DNA of 64,000 nt from NCBI GenBank assembly GCA_041581635.1, contig JBFICW010000010.1, positions 1 to 64,000 on the forward strand. Reading direction: 5' to 3'. Numbering within the stretch: position 1 is the first letter of the stretch; each line of letters starts with the position of its first letter. Origin of the DNA: Porticoccus sp041581635 (lineage in GTDB: Bacteria > Pseudomonadota > Gammaproteobacteria > Pseudomonadales > Porticoccaceae). The position numbers were made by a program, and so were the translations under genes. The notes beneath the pieces were generated by a model. That model was not told where the DNA came from, did no database searches, and saw only the letters and a list, made by a program, of their open reading frames with translations. This document shows positions 8,794-17,019 of the stretch, piece after piece.

Positions 8794-9591
8794 TCAATCG
8801 GTCTTTAAATGGCGCAGTAGATTGTCGTCACAATAGCTGTGAGTATCCAGCACCAGCCGTTCTTGCATCAGTTGTAGCTGGTGCACCATGAACATCACTA
8901 CGATACTGATCACCAGTGCAATAAAGGTTGAATTAAACGCAACGCCCAGGCTCGCGGTGACGCCGGCAATATCGCCCTGCACGGCTTTGTGGGCCTGGCT
9001 TAAGGCTTCACCAATACCTCGTACTGTTCCAATAAAGCCAATGGAGGGAATTGCCCAGGCGATATATCTCACCATCGATAATTCGGAATCCAGTCGATCA
9101 GACTCGGTATCCAGCACCTCGGTAACGGCACTGGACACATCCTGAATATTACGTGTGGAATCAAATCGGCGCAGGGCCGCCAGCAGTGACCGGGAGACCA
9201 GATAATCTTTTTGCGCGGCGGGTAGGGCTTGAATCGGTCGCGACATCTGACGGGCATCTTCCGGTAAAATTCGGGTGCCCTCTGTGACGGTTAACAGCTG
9301 TTGCGTTAATAGCTTGCGCTCATCCATGGCACTCCGTGCCTTGAGTCCCATAATGGCAAATGCCCAGAGCATCAGAATAAAGCAGGCTTCCTGTTCGTAG
9401 TCTTTCACGACAATATAAAAAGATCGCTCCGCCACATAGGTTTCCCCTGCGGCTTCTCGGGCTAACTGTTGTTGTAACAGGGCATTGGCATTAGGTCTTA
9501 TCAGGGTAACGTAAAAGGTGTGTACCAGAATCAGGGCTAGAATCAGGGCAAAGACCTGGTAGAGGAATTCGGATGAGGCTCTCGTTTTCAT
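8794..9591 (-). CDS. MotA/TolQ/ExbB proton-channel family protein
   Basis: This 265-residue inner-membrane protein has helices at about residues 11-33, 70-85, 170-195 and 218-245. The conserved channel core is visible as IAWAIPSIGFIGTVRGIGEAL followed by GVTASLGVAFNSTFIALVISI, which matches the MotA/TolQ/ExbB domain. Proteins of this family form pentamers that conduct protons around a dimer of ExbD/TolR/MotB helices. No exbD gene lies next to it; the downstream VWA proteins carry an ExbD-like Asp-led helix and probably fill that role. A 105-base gap separates it from the Hsp70-like gene, the largest inside this operon. Alternative reading: a generic TolQ paralogue, which the context makes less likely. 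Confidence 0.9.
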   Translation of the reverse strand: MKTRASSEFLYQVFALILALILVHTFYVTLIRPNANALLQQQLAREAAGETYVAERSFYIVVKDYEQEACFILMLWAFAIMGLKARSAMDERKLLTQQLLTVTEGTRILPEDARQMSRPIQALPAAQKDYLVSRSLLAALRRFDSTRNIQDVSSAVTEVLDTESDRLDSELSMVRYIAWAIPSIGFIGTVRGIGEALSQAHKAVQGDIAGVTASLGVAFNSTFIALVISIVVMFMVHQLQLMQERLVLDTHSYCDDNLLRHLKTD

Positions 9592-9605
9592 ACGTTACAA
9601 CTTCC

Positions 9606-9935
9606 TTAAATATCCACGGGAAAGGGGACCGATAGATCCTCAGAAATGTCTTCACTTGGGTCAAACTCACGCTCGGATGGACGGCTTCGTGGCCTTGATG
9701 CCGGCGGAGCGCTGGGCTCCGCGGGCTTTGACTCCGGCTGGGTTGTCGATGCCGACTTCACGGTTTGCTGTCCGGCGGTTTCACCCTCTGACGCTTTATC
9801 GGGATCAGCCTGCTCCGCAATAATCGGCGAGGACAAGAGCGCTGTCAGCAATAATAAAATGCTGCCAAGCCGTGCTGTGTCGATCGATCCTCTACTTTTC
9901 ACACGCTCATCTCTTCTTAACAGGTTATTCAACAT
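9606..9935 (-). CDS. Small Pro/Ser-rich secreted or membrane protein
   Basis: This roughly 110-residue protein has a hydrophobic segment (LGSILLLLTALLSSPIIAEQ) that reads as a signal peptide ending near AEQ, followed by a disordered region rich in Glu, Pro, Ser and Ala and a C-terminus ending VPFPVDI. A start at 9935 gives an 11-base overlap with the PEGA/SUMF1 gene. A GTG at 9902 with a purine-rich upstream stretch would give a more ordinary signal peptide and is a real alternative. The longer frame upstream of 9935 lies wholly inside the preceding gene. No family is recognised. Its place between the PEGA protein and the ExbB-like gene suggests a small accessory subunit. Confidence 0.55.
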   Translation of the reverse strand: MLNNLLRRDERVKSRGSIDTARLGSILLLLTALLSSPIIAEQADPDKASEGETAGQQTVKSASTTQPESKPAEPSAPPASRPRSRPSEREFDPSEDISEDLSVPFPVDI

Positions 9936-12027
9936 AGCGAGCAATTCTAAAGCCCACATCATCCCTCGGGCCGCTGCCATAGTCACGGAATGAAAGGCGC
10001 AGTTCGGTGATATTGCTGTGTCGCCAGCTGGCACCACGTATCATGTGAAACTCGCCTTTTTCCGGGCCGGTAGGATCCTTCTCCGCTTTCATGCCAAGGC
10101 TGAACTCAATGCCATAGTAGTCGTTGAGCCATTCTGCGACATTTCCAGCTAAATCGTACAACCCCTTGTCGTTGGGTGGAAAGCTTCCCACGGGTGCCGA
10201 GGTGATATGCCCGTCGTTATAGGTGGTGATGGCACGGCCAACAATTTTTGCGGCACTTATGTCGGCAAAGTTGCCATGTTTGTTTCTGGGGGGGAAGCTA
10301 TTTCCCCATCCATGTTTCTTCATGCCCGCTGCCGAGTAGCGTGCGGCCCATGCCCATTCAGCCTCAGTGGGCAGGCGGTAGCCGTTTGCATTGATGTTCA
10401 TCCCGGTAATTTTCCCCTGTTCTTCTATATAGGCCGGTGTCAGTTTCGCTTTGCCGCTAAGCCAATTACAGTACCGGGCAGCTTGTTCCCAACTGACGTT
10501 GACCACTGGCTGGCTGGGTCTGTCCAGCGTGTTGCCGCCCACATGGCGAGAACTGTGTTGGCGTTGAAACTGCTTGAACTGGCTGTTGGTGACTTCTTTG
10601 GTGGCCAGGTAAAAAGGTCGGGTAATCTGAACATCTCGCAATACCTCATTGGCTCGCCTGCCTGTTTCACGTCGAGACGCTCCCATAGTGAAGGTGGCCT
10701 GAGGTTTGAATAGTTTGAGGGTTTGATTGTCAGGGCTGGTGATTTCCTTGGGGGTGTTTGCCCATCGGGCTTCTCGCTCGGTCAGTAGTTTGATTCTGAC
10801 CACCTGATTCAGCGTTGGTTGTGGGGTGATTGTTCTACTCTGACTGGCATAACCGGGTTTTTTAATTTCAATGCGATGTGGTCTGGCGGGCAGGCTGAAG
10901 GTTTTGCCCTCCGAGCTGCCGATACTGCCTCTCAGCCGGCCGTCGATCCATACAGAGGCATCGACAGGTGAGGTAATAACCCGAATATCCCCTCGGTTGG
11001 CCGTGAGAGAAATAGCCAGTGTTTCAGTTTTCCCCGAGCCTAGCGAGAGCGAGTGTTTTTGGGTGATATAACCATTCAGGAACAGTGATAGGTTGTGTTG
11101 TTTGTTGGGCTCAACATCGAGCGTGATCGGCGTGGTGCCGCGATATTCGCCGTCTACAGTGACGGTAGCTCCAGGGGGGGTGGAACTTAGTTCGACAATG
11201 CCATCGGCGGGTTCCAGATTGATGTGAGGCACGGCGACGGTATCACCAGCACCGACAGCGAACGTTTTTCTCCAGGGTTTGTAACCCGGTAATGAAAGAG
11301 TGATAGTCTCTCCATCGGACAGAACTTCCGTTGTCAGGGGTGTTTTGCCGCGGGCTTCTCCATTGACACTAACGCTGGCTCCTTCGGGGGTGGTGGCGAG
11401 CTCGACAAAACCCCAGGCGGGTTTGAGATCGTGATGAAATGCCTGACTATGGTCGAGCCCTTCAATTTCGATGGCCGTTGTATGACCGAAATATCGAGGT
11501 GCGCTAATTTCCAGTTGATGCTTGCCCGGTGATAGTGGTGACAATGTGATCGGGCTGGTGCCAGCTAACTCTCCATCCACCAGCACGTCCGCATTTTCAG
11601 GGGTTGTGGTTACCTGAAGGTGTCCTGGTTTTTTCTCAAGGCTGAGGGGTAATAATTGATGATCATCCTCGCTCACTAAAAAGGATTGTTGCAGGTTCTG
11701 ATAGCCTTCTGCGGCGGCTGTCAGGTGGTACTCCCCGGGCCTGATCAAATAGTGATCGGCGAGTTCAAAGGTCATGCCCCCTTCAATCGTTACCTCGGCA
11801 TCGGTAGGCACAATTTTCACCACCACAGATTTGGCTGTGAGCAAAAAACCCAGCACCAGAATACTCGCCAAAAAAGCGAGTCCGATAATCACTTTCAGTG
11901 GGCTGATGGTGATGCTGGTGCGTTTGGCCTCCCCTGTGATTGGGGTGAAATCAGTGGGGGCTATTTGCTCCTCGTGTACGGGCTGGTTCGCACTGCTACT
12001 GGAATCATGCCCCGTGTCTTTTGTCAT
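9925..12027 (-). CDS. Membrane protein with PEGA repeats and a SUMF1/FGE-like domain
   Basis: This 700-residue protein has a short cytoplasmic N-terminus, one membrane helix (about residues 43-66), then five PEGA-type beta repeats. The repeats are recognisable from the pattern TPxxAxVxVDGxxxGxxPI (for example ATTPEGASVSVNGEARGKTP). A C-terminal SUMF1/formylglycine-generating-enzyme-like domain runs from about residue 440, marked by YRLPTEAEWAWAARY, GLYDLAGNVAEWLNDYY, RGASWRHS and VGFRIARY. The catalytic cysteines of true FGE are not present in the SFRDYGSG region, so it is probably a binding rather than an oxidising domain. The start overlaps the upstream TPR gene by 4 bases. PEGA repeats are thought to bind surface or cell-wall glycans, so it may tether the complex to the envelope. 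Confidence 0.85.
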   Translation of the reverse strand: MTKDTGHDSSSSANQPVHEEQIAPTDFTPITGEAKRTSITISPLKVIIGLAFLASILVLGFLLTAKSVVVKIVPTDAEVTIEGGMTFELADHYLIRPGEYHLTAAAEGYQNLQQSFLVSEDDHQLLPLSLEKKPGHLQVTTTPENADVLVDGELAGTSPITLSPLSPGKHQLEISAPRYFGHTTAIEIEGLDHSQAFHHDLKPAWGFVELATTPEGASVSVNGEARGKTPLTTEVLSDGETITLSLPGYKPWRKTFAVGAGDTVAVPHINLEPADGIVELSSTPPGATVTVDGEYRGTTPITLDVEPNKQHNLSLFLNGYITQKHSLSLGSGKTETLAISLTANRGDIRVITSPVDASVWIDGRLRGSIGSSEGKTFSLPARPHRIEIKKPGYASQSRTITPQPTLNQVVRIKLLTEREARWANTPKEITSPDNQTLKLFKPQATFTMGASRRETGRRANEVLRDVQITRPFYLATKEVTNSQFKQFQRQHSSRHVGGNTLDRPSQPVVNVSWEQAARYCNWLSGKAKLTPAYIEEQGKITGMNINANGYRLPTEAEWAWAARYSAAGMKKHGWGNSFPPRNKHGNFADISAAKIVGRAITTYNDGHITSAPVGSFPPNDKGLYDLAGNVAEWLNDYYGIEFSLGMKAEKDPTGPEKGEFHMIRGASWRHSNITELRLSFRDYGSGPRDDVGFRIARYVE

Positions 12028-13520
12028 GATATGGGTTCCCTGCAGATTACTTCCACCGGGGCGGCAATCCCTTCGGGGGTGACTTGAAATTCTACCCGAA
12101 CATCGCGGTAGCCAGTTCGATGACCAACCGCGACATAATTACCGGGTTTAAGCGATAGCGCCTTTTGACTGAACATCCCCAATTCACCCACCTTGAAGAG
12201 CGTGACGCTTGTGGTGTTGTCAGACGTTAAATTGATGGTTACGGGTGTCACTGCAGATCTTATAACGCGTTTGAGTTGATCAATTTGTCGAGCATGTTTG
12301 GGGCCCGGCGAACTGATGCCTTCGGCATCCTTGAGTAATTGCCGGGCGTGCTGGAGGACGTTGGCCGAAGCGAGTCTCAGGGGCGATGCCAGCACACGCT
12401 CGATGGCATCGCTAAGATCCGCTCGGGTTGAGCAGCGAATTTGTCCCAGTTTGGCCGCTACCACAGAGCTGTCCCTGGTCAGTACACGGTTGTATATCTC
12501 CAGCGCCTGGCGCCACTGCTCATTTTTTTCCAGTGATGCCGCCTGGTTGAGTTGCGTGCGGGTGGTGTATTGAGTGGAGGCCGTGTTGGCCTGGGCCAAG
12601 CCGGTATTTGCGGCGTTGTCACCGGGGCGAAGCGCTAGCGCTTCCCGGAATGCTTTGGCGGCGCTGTTAAATTGGTTCGCTTCGAGGAATTGGTAGCCAC
12701 GGCTCATTGCACTATTGAAATCACGTGATTGAATCAGATTGGCCGCTTGTTCATTGCCGCTAATGGCATCTGAATGAAGCGAGTCCAGCGCCAATGCCTG
12801 CTCGAAGAAGCGCTGCGCCCGTTCTATATTTTGTTCTTCAAGGGCAGTGTTACCCTGAGAAATAAGGGCCAAAACCTTGTCCAGTGTTATGGTTCTCGCT
12901 ATGCCGGACTTTGCCTCGGTACTGGACGCGTCAATGGCCAGGGCAAGTTCATAGTGTTGCCGGGCCTCGGTAGCATTCCCATCAGCAAAGGCTTTATCAC
13001 CGCTTTTCAGTTGAGTGGATAGCACTTCCGGTATTCGGTTTTCCAGCGCAGCGAGTTGGTTTAATGCATCCAGATAAGCCTCTTGAGCCTCGGTAAACTC
13101 TCGTTGACGGTAGCTCAGGTCACCTTCGGCCGCTTTGTTTAATGCGGTCTGGTAGGCTTGCTTATCCCAGAGCAGAACATTTTTCTTTTCCAGAAAGCTC
13201 TGCTTTTCCAAGAGTTTGCTCAGGCTATCCTGAGATTCACGACGTGCCCTGGCCAGTTGGGCATCTCTAAAGGGCGTTTCTTTAACTGCCTGGGTCTGTA
13301 TTGCCTCTGGTTCGATGATAACCGGCGGCGTTTGGGGTGGTTTAATCAGTGAGGGGAGCACAAAAATAACCACTAATGCCAACAGAATACTACCGGCCAG
13401 TGCAATGTAGGTGACCGGTTTTTGCTGCCACGGGACAGGTTCCCTTTGGGGCGTGGGCACTGTTTGCGTTAACGGGATGTCCGCAGGCCTAATGGGGTCG
13501 CCATTATTACTACTTGCCAT
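12024..13520 (-). CDS. Membrane-anchored TPR protein
   Basis: This 498-residue protein has a short Pro-rich cytoplasmic N-terminus, one membrane helix (VTYIALAGSILLALVVIFVL, about residues 34-54) and a long helical region with at least five TPR-like units. Examples are ARQHYELALAIDASSTEAKS, AQRFFEQALALDSLHSDAIS and AAKAFREALALRPGDNAAN. The last 80 residues turn beta-rich (ITVNLTSDNTTSVTLFKVGEL), possibly a degenerate PEGA module. It is coupled by a 4-base overlap to the PEGA/SUMF1 gene. I infer a periplasmic scaffold. The protein partner and exact role are unknown. Confidence 0.82.
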   Translation of the reverse strand: MASSNNGDPIRPADIPLTQTVPTPQREPVPWQQKPVTYIALAGSILLALVVIFVLPSLIKPPQTPPVIIEPEAIQTQAVKETPFRDAQLARARRESQDSLSKLLEKQSFLEKKNVLLWDKQAYQTALNKAAEGDLSYRQREFTEAQEAYLDALNQLAALENRIPEVLSTQLKSGDKAFADGNATEARQHYELALAIDASSTEAKSGIARTITLDKVLALISQGNTALEEQNIERAQRFFEQALALDSLHSDAISGNEQAANLIQSRDFNSAMSRGYQFLEANQFNSAAKAFREALALRPGDNAANTGLAQANTASTQYTTRTQLNQAASLEKNEQWRQALEIYNRVLTRDSSVVAAKLGQIRCSTRADLSDAIERVLASPLRLASANVLQHARQLLKDAEGISSPGPKHARQIDQLKRVIRSAVTPVTINLTSDNTTSVTLFKVGELGMFSQKALSLKPGNYVAVGHRTGYRDVRVEFQVTPEGIAAPVEVICREPIS

Positions 13521-13525
13521 AATGT

Positions 13526-14707
13526 CTAAATCTCACCGCGCTCGGCTTTATAAATCTCTCGCAACAGCGCTTTCCATTGAGTGTATTGGGCTTCTACATT
13601 GCCTGTCAGTGTAATCGTGCGATCTTCCAACTCGATGACCTGAGGTTCAACTTCTGCTTCCAGAGATTGGCCAAGCTCCGCCAGAGCGCCTTCGTGGATT
13701 TTCAACTCAGACCTTTTGGACAGACCGCTTTTTACCAGCAAAGCCCCAGCGCCGATAGTTACTGCGCCCGCTGCCTGAGCCGAGCCATTATTGCTTCCAG
13801 AGGCGAGAATCCCGCCGATGATAGCAGCAACGCCGCCAATGGTTCGATTGCGGGACTGGCGCTTGAGCTCTCGAACCGAGGCAAGCTCTTCATAGGTTGC
13901 CCTGCGCCACGATTGATAGGGCTTATCCATGCGGCGTGAGAAGGCGTCGTAGTGCTCCTGCATCGTGTCTACAAATAAGTAATCTCTTTCACGGATGCGC
14001 TCGATGCGACGCAGGATGGGATCGTTTTCTGCAGGCAGTCGAATAATCTCCAGTTGACCGCCCGGGGTTTCCCTAATGTGGTCACCAAATGCCTCGGGTG
14101 AAAAATCACGGGCAAATTTTAAGCTGGAGACAGCCCTCAGTTTTCTTGCATCGTCAGCGGATAACTGCTGGCGGTATTCAAGCAGGTCATTGGCAATGCG
14201 GTTGAACAGCCCCTGAAAAGGGTCGCGCTTAATTTTGCTGCCATTTTTATAGGCGTATTGCCCCACCGTTTCGGTGTAGGACTTGGTGTACCAATGACGG
14301 TTACTGACATCGGTCACACTGATATCCAGGGCTAATTTTTCGCCATCCGAGTGAATAATTTTACCGCCAACATAGACATCGACCACCGTGTCACGACTGG
14401 GCACGGCCCGGACGGCACCCCAGGCCGAGGTCTGTTGAATGGTGCTGGCGAGGGTGTTGGCTAAATATTGAGATTCCGCATTGCGCACAGCGGGTAATAC
14501 CGTTAAATCTTCTTTTTCTGCGGCTTCTTCAAGGCCGGGACTAAAGGGCAATACGGCAAGATCCAGTAGTTGGGATTCATCGACGTCAATGGCTTGATGT
14601 TCCAGTGGTGTCACAACGGTACTGGTGATGCGTTGGCCACCACAGGATGCCAGTGTCAATAACGCTAACACGAGAATAAATAAATTTGACCTGGACTTCA
14701 GATACAT
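13526..14707 (-). CDS. Lipoprotein with glycine-zipper segment
   Basis: This 393-residue lipoprotein has lipobox LTLASC (Cys at about residue 22). The first domain (LAVLPFSPGL, then YLANTLASTIQQTSAWGAVRAVP) resembles the N-terminal domain of TolB/CsgG-like lipoproteins. A glycine- and alanine-rich hydrophobic stretch (GGVAAIIGGILASGSN and AAGAVTIGAGALLVKSG, about residues 292-330) looks like a glycine-zipper membrane-inserting hairpin, of the kind found in Lol-sorted pore or plug proteins. It starts 24 bases after the Ser-rich lipoprotein gene and ends 5 bases before the TPR gene. It is a candidate outer-membrane component of the operon's complex. The family name is not known to me. Confidence 0.74.
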   Translation of the reverse strand: MYLKSRSNLFILVLALLTLASCGGQRITSTVVTPLEHQAIDVDESQLLDLAVLPFSPGLEEAAEKEDLTVLPAVRNAESQYLANTLASTIQQTSAWGAVRAVPSRDTVVDVYVGGKIIHSDGEKLALDISVTDVSNRHWYTKSYTETVGQYAYKNGSKIKRDPFQGLFNRIANDLLEYRQQLSADDARKLRAVSSLKFARDFSPEAFGDHIRETPGGQLEIIRLPAENDPILRRIERIRERDYLFVDTMQEHYDAFSRRMDKPYQSWRRATYEELASVRELKRQSRNRTIGGVAAIIGGILASGSNNGSAQAAGAVTIGAGALLVKSGLSKRSELKIHEGALAELGQSLEAEVEPQVIELEDRTITLTGNVEAQYTQWKALLREIYKAERGEI

Positions 14708-14731
14708 AGGTTTCCCTTAGATAAATAGCGT

Positions 14732-15511
14732 TTACTGGCCTCGTTTATATTTTCGGTATTCTTCCCAGAGTTTTTCTCTCAATACCGGGTCTGCCTCTTT
14801 CATCGCCGCTTCCCGAATTTGTCGGGCAACAATATCATCATCACTGCCATCGGGAATATCTGCGGGGACCCTGGCACCAGCTCGACGGGATGGCATACTG
14901 TTGCTGCCTGACGCCAGCGTTCCATCGCCCTTCTCGGCATTTATATCAGAGGCCGCGCCGCCGCCTCCTTCTGTGGGTGATGCCGGTTCGCCATTTCCAT
15001 CGGAGTCTTCATTAATATCGGCCTCTTCAAACAAGGGGTTATCATCGCCAAAAACTTCCTCTTCATCATCTGAATATTCACTTTCGATGGCTTGGACGGT
15101 CGCTCGCTCGTTGATGATCATGCCGTCAAAAACTGCAATTGACTCATCGAATTGTTCATCCAGCACCGCCACGGCCTCTTCTTCGCTCAATATCTCTCCG
15201 CCATCAGGCATGCCGGATTCTTGCTCTTGGTCGGACGCGGTCTCTCCCGTGGAGCCTTGGCGCTCATCCGCTTCATCGTAGGCCGCCTCTTCAGTGCCAG
15301 ATTGCTGTTCGCTACGGCTCTGCTGTTGGCTATCGCTGGGTGAGCTGCTCTGAGATGAACTACTTGCAGCGGGGCTGGACTGCGATGATTGAGAGGTGCT
15401 GGGGGTCGATGCACTGGAAGACGAACTGCTGGATTGCATACTCTGGCAACCGGCAAGCAGCAGGGCTATTGCACAGACGAGAATACCGCTTTTGGTTTTA
15501 GCTATGTTCAT
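14732..15511 (-). CDS. Ser/Glu-rich lipoprotein with a disordered stalk
   Basis: This 259-residue lipoprotein has lipobox LLLAGC (Cys at about residue 22). It is followed directly by roughly 50 residues made mostly of Ser, Gln, Thr, Pro and Ala, then an acidic Glu/Asp-rich stretch to about residue 200. Only the last 40 residues (DIVARQIREAAMKEADPVLREKLWEEYRKYKRGQ region) look like a folded helix. The start overlaps the preceding gene by 14 bases. Its composition suggests a flexible extracytoplasmic linker with a C-terminal docking helix. Long frames on the opposite strand here are by-products of the biased codons. Confidence 0.72.
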   Translation of the reverse strand: MNIAKTKSGILVCAIALLLAGCQSMQSSSSSSSASTPSTSQSSQSSPAASSSSQSSSPSDSQQQSRSEQQSGTEEAAYDEADERQGSTGETASDQEQESGMPDGGEILSEEEAVAVLDEQFDESIAVFDGMIINERATVQAIESEYSDDEEEVFGDDNPLFEEADINEDSDGNGEPASPTEGGGGAASDINAEKGDGTLASGSNSMPSRRAGARVPADIPDGSDDDIVARQIREAAMKEADPVLREKLWEEYRKYKRGQ

Positions 15512-16844
15512 GGGGTATCAGAACTCTAATCGGGAATGCATTGGTTAGTACGGGAAGCCCGCCTTCAAAACGAGGTCTAAACCTTCGTGAGCGTATCGTC
15601 TGCTTGGCCCAGCCGCCTAATTCACTGCTGCCTTCTGGATGAACCTTCTGAACCTTAAGGTTCTTGGGTATTCCCTGCGGCGTTACATCAATCGATAAAT
15701 TGACGTAATGATCTGATGCTGTGGCGTTTTCTAATGACAACGTCGTTGAGCTGTTGTTCAAGGTATCGGTCGGTGATATTTCACTGGGGACTTGTCGGCT
15801 CTCAAGTTTTGGCAGCATTCTTGGCGTGCTGAATAATGCACTCAACACGGTGTCCTTTTGTTGGCTGCCCTCCATGATCTTGTGGGCTTCCTGATAGGCA
15901 TCAATGGCCTGTCGATGTCGGCCAAACAATTGATACCAGTCGCCCAGGTCAGCATAGGCATTGGCCTTATCCTGAAGTGTTGCGGCGGGGTTATTGGTGA
16001 GAATAGAGAGAATTTTGTTGTGGGCCGAGCGCCCATGAAGGTAGTAGCTTCCCCTTCTTAACATGTCGTTTCCCGCAGAGCCAAAGGAGCGATAACCAAA
16101 GGGAACGGGCGAGCCAAGGTCTGAAAATTCAGGGTACAGTTGCTGGTGTACCGCGTAGTAATAACTGGTAATGGCCAGGCTGCTCAACAGGTGAATGGCG
16201 TCCAGGTTGTCTGGCCCCAGATGATCCGATGAGAGCTGGATGGCTGCCGAGTAAAGGTTAAAGGCCGATTCGAGGTGGAACACATCCTTACGTCGACCGG
16301 TCTGACTGTAGGAATTCAGGTGCCATTGACTGATTTCATCGAGCAGCGGGATTAATCTGGGGTCGTCTCTGCCATAGGTTTTAACATGTATCCAAAGCAG
16401 TTGTTCGTAGTTCTCGGCCGTTTCCTTGTAGAGTCCCCGCTTGATTTGGCTTTCAATTATACCCCTCAACATGGGCGCCTGCGTCAGACTGTAGACACCA
16501 TTGTTAATACGATTAAGGTGCAGTGACCGCTTGTATGCTGTGACCGCTTCATCGTACCGCTGGCTGGTTTGGAGTGTTTTTCCGAGTCCGTAAATCATTT
16601 CTGAAAGCTCGGGATCGTAGGGGCCCACCTCGAATTCTCTTTGTTCTATAGCCGAGCGATGGTTTTCGAGCACCCGATTAATATCAAGCTCCCGGGTTAA
16701 CACCGGGGTTGCTGACGCGACGCTGGCCTCGGGGCTGGTTGTTTCCGGTTGATCGGCATTCACCGACACCGCAGTCAGTAGCCCATAAGAAAAAAAACAC
16801 GCTACCGACAGCGCGGTACGTCGTATTTTCATAGGAAGAAGCAT
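15498..16844 (-). CDS. Secreted TPR protein with TonB-like C-terminal domain
   Basis: This 448-residue protein begins with a signal peptide or anchor (IRRTALSVACFFSYGLLTAV). TPR-like helices follow (for example SQRYDEAVTAYKRSLHLNRI and RHRQAIDAYQEAHKIM). Its last 80 residues (VNLSIDVTPQGIPKNLKVQ, then AKQTIRSRRFRPRFEGG and FPIRVLIP) match the TonB C-terminal fold. TonB proteins carry energy from ExbB/ExbD to outer-membrane partners; here the domain is fused to TPRs rather than a Pro-rich spacer. I chose the ATG at 16844, which has AAAGG just upstream; the ATG four codons later does not. It is the first gene of the 13-gene run, divergent from the AEC transporter gene. Confidence 0.82.
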   Translation of the reverse strand: MLLPMKIRRTALSVACFFSYGLLTAVSVNADQPETTSPEASVASATPVLTRELDINRVLENHRSAIEQREFEVGPYDPELSEMIYGLGKTLQTSQRYDEAVTAYKRSLHLNRINNGVYSLTQAPMLRGIIESQIKRGLYKETAENYEQLLWIHVKTYGRDDPRLIPLLDEISQWHLNSYSQTGRRKDVFHLESAFNLYSAAIQLSSDHLGPDNLDAIHLLSSLAITSYYYAVHQQLYPEFSDLGSPVPFGYRSFGSAGNDMLRRGSYYLHGRSAHNKILSILTNNPAATLQDKANAYADLGDWYQLFGRHRQAIDAYQEAHKIMEGSQQKDTVLSALFSTPRMLPKLESRQVPSEISPTDTLNNSSTTLSLENATASDHYVNLSIDVTPQGIPKNLKVQKVHPEGSSELGGWAKQTIRSRRFRPRFEGGLPVLTNAFPIRVLIPHEHS

Positions 16845-17019
16845 GTGCCTTTCGCCTGTTGACCAACCATGGACTTAGAGGCAACTGGTGGTGAATTGTT
16901 CCATAGGGTATGTTGCAGGTTGCACAACCCTTCCAGTCAAAACTGCCATGTGTTATTTATCAAATTGATTAGTGTCAGTATAGCGTTGCTGGCATAAAAA
17001 AATGAGGTGTAAGTAAAAA

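Noticed and set aside
10207..10713. 168-codon plus-strand frame inside the PEGA/SUMF1 gene
   Set aside because: It is antisense to a strong gene with clear SUMF1 motifs and shows no domain, signal peptide or ribosome site.
15139..15501. Overlapping plus-strand frames opposite the Ser-rich lipoprotein
   Set aside because: Produced by the biased Ser/Gln codons of the lipoprotein gene on the other strand; no family features.
2406..16844. Zorya-like phage defence
   Set aside because: An ExbB-like channel and Asp-led helices recall ZorA/ZorB, but there is no ZorC, ZorD helicase or ZorE nuclease, and the lipoproteins and PEGA protein point to an envelope machine.
2406..16844. Tol-Pal or Ton system
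   Set aside because: No TolB, Pal, TolA or ordinary ExbD is present; the TonB-like domain is on a TPR protein and the ExbD-like helices carry VWA domains.
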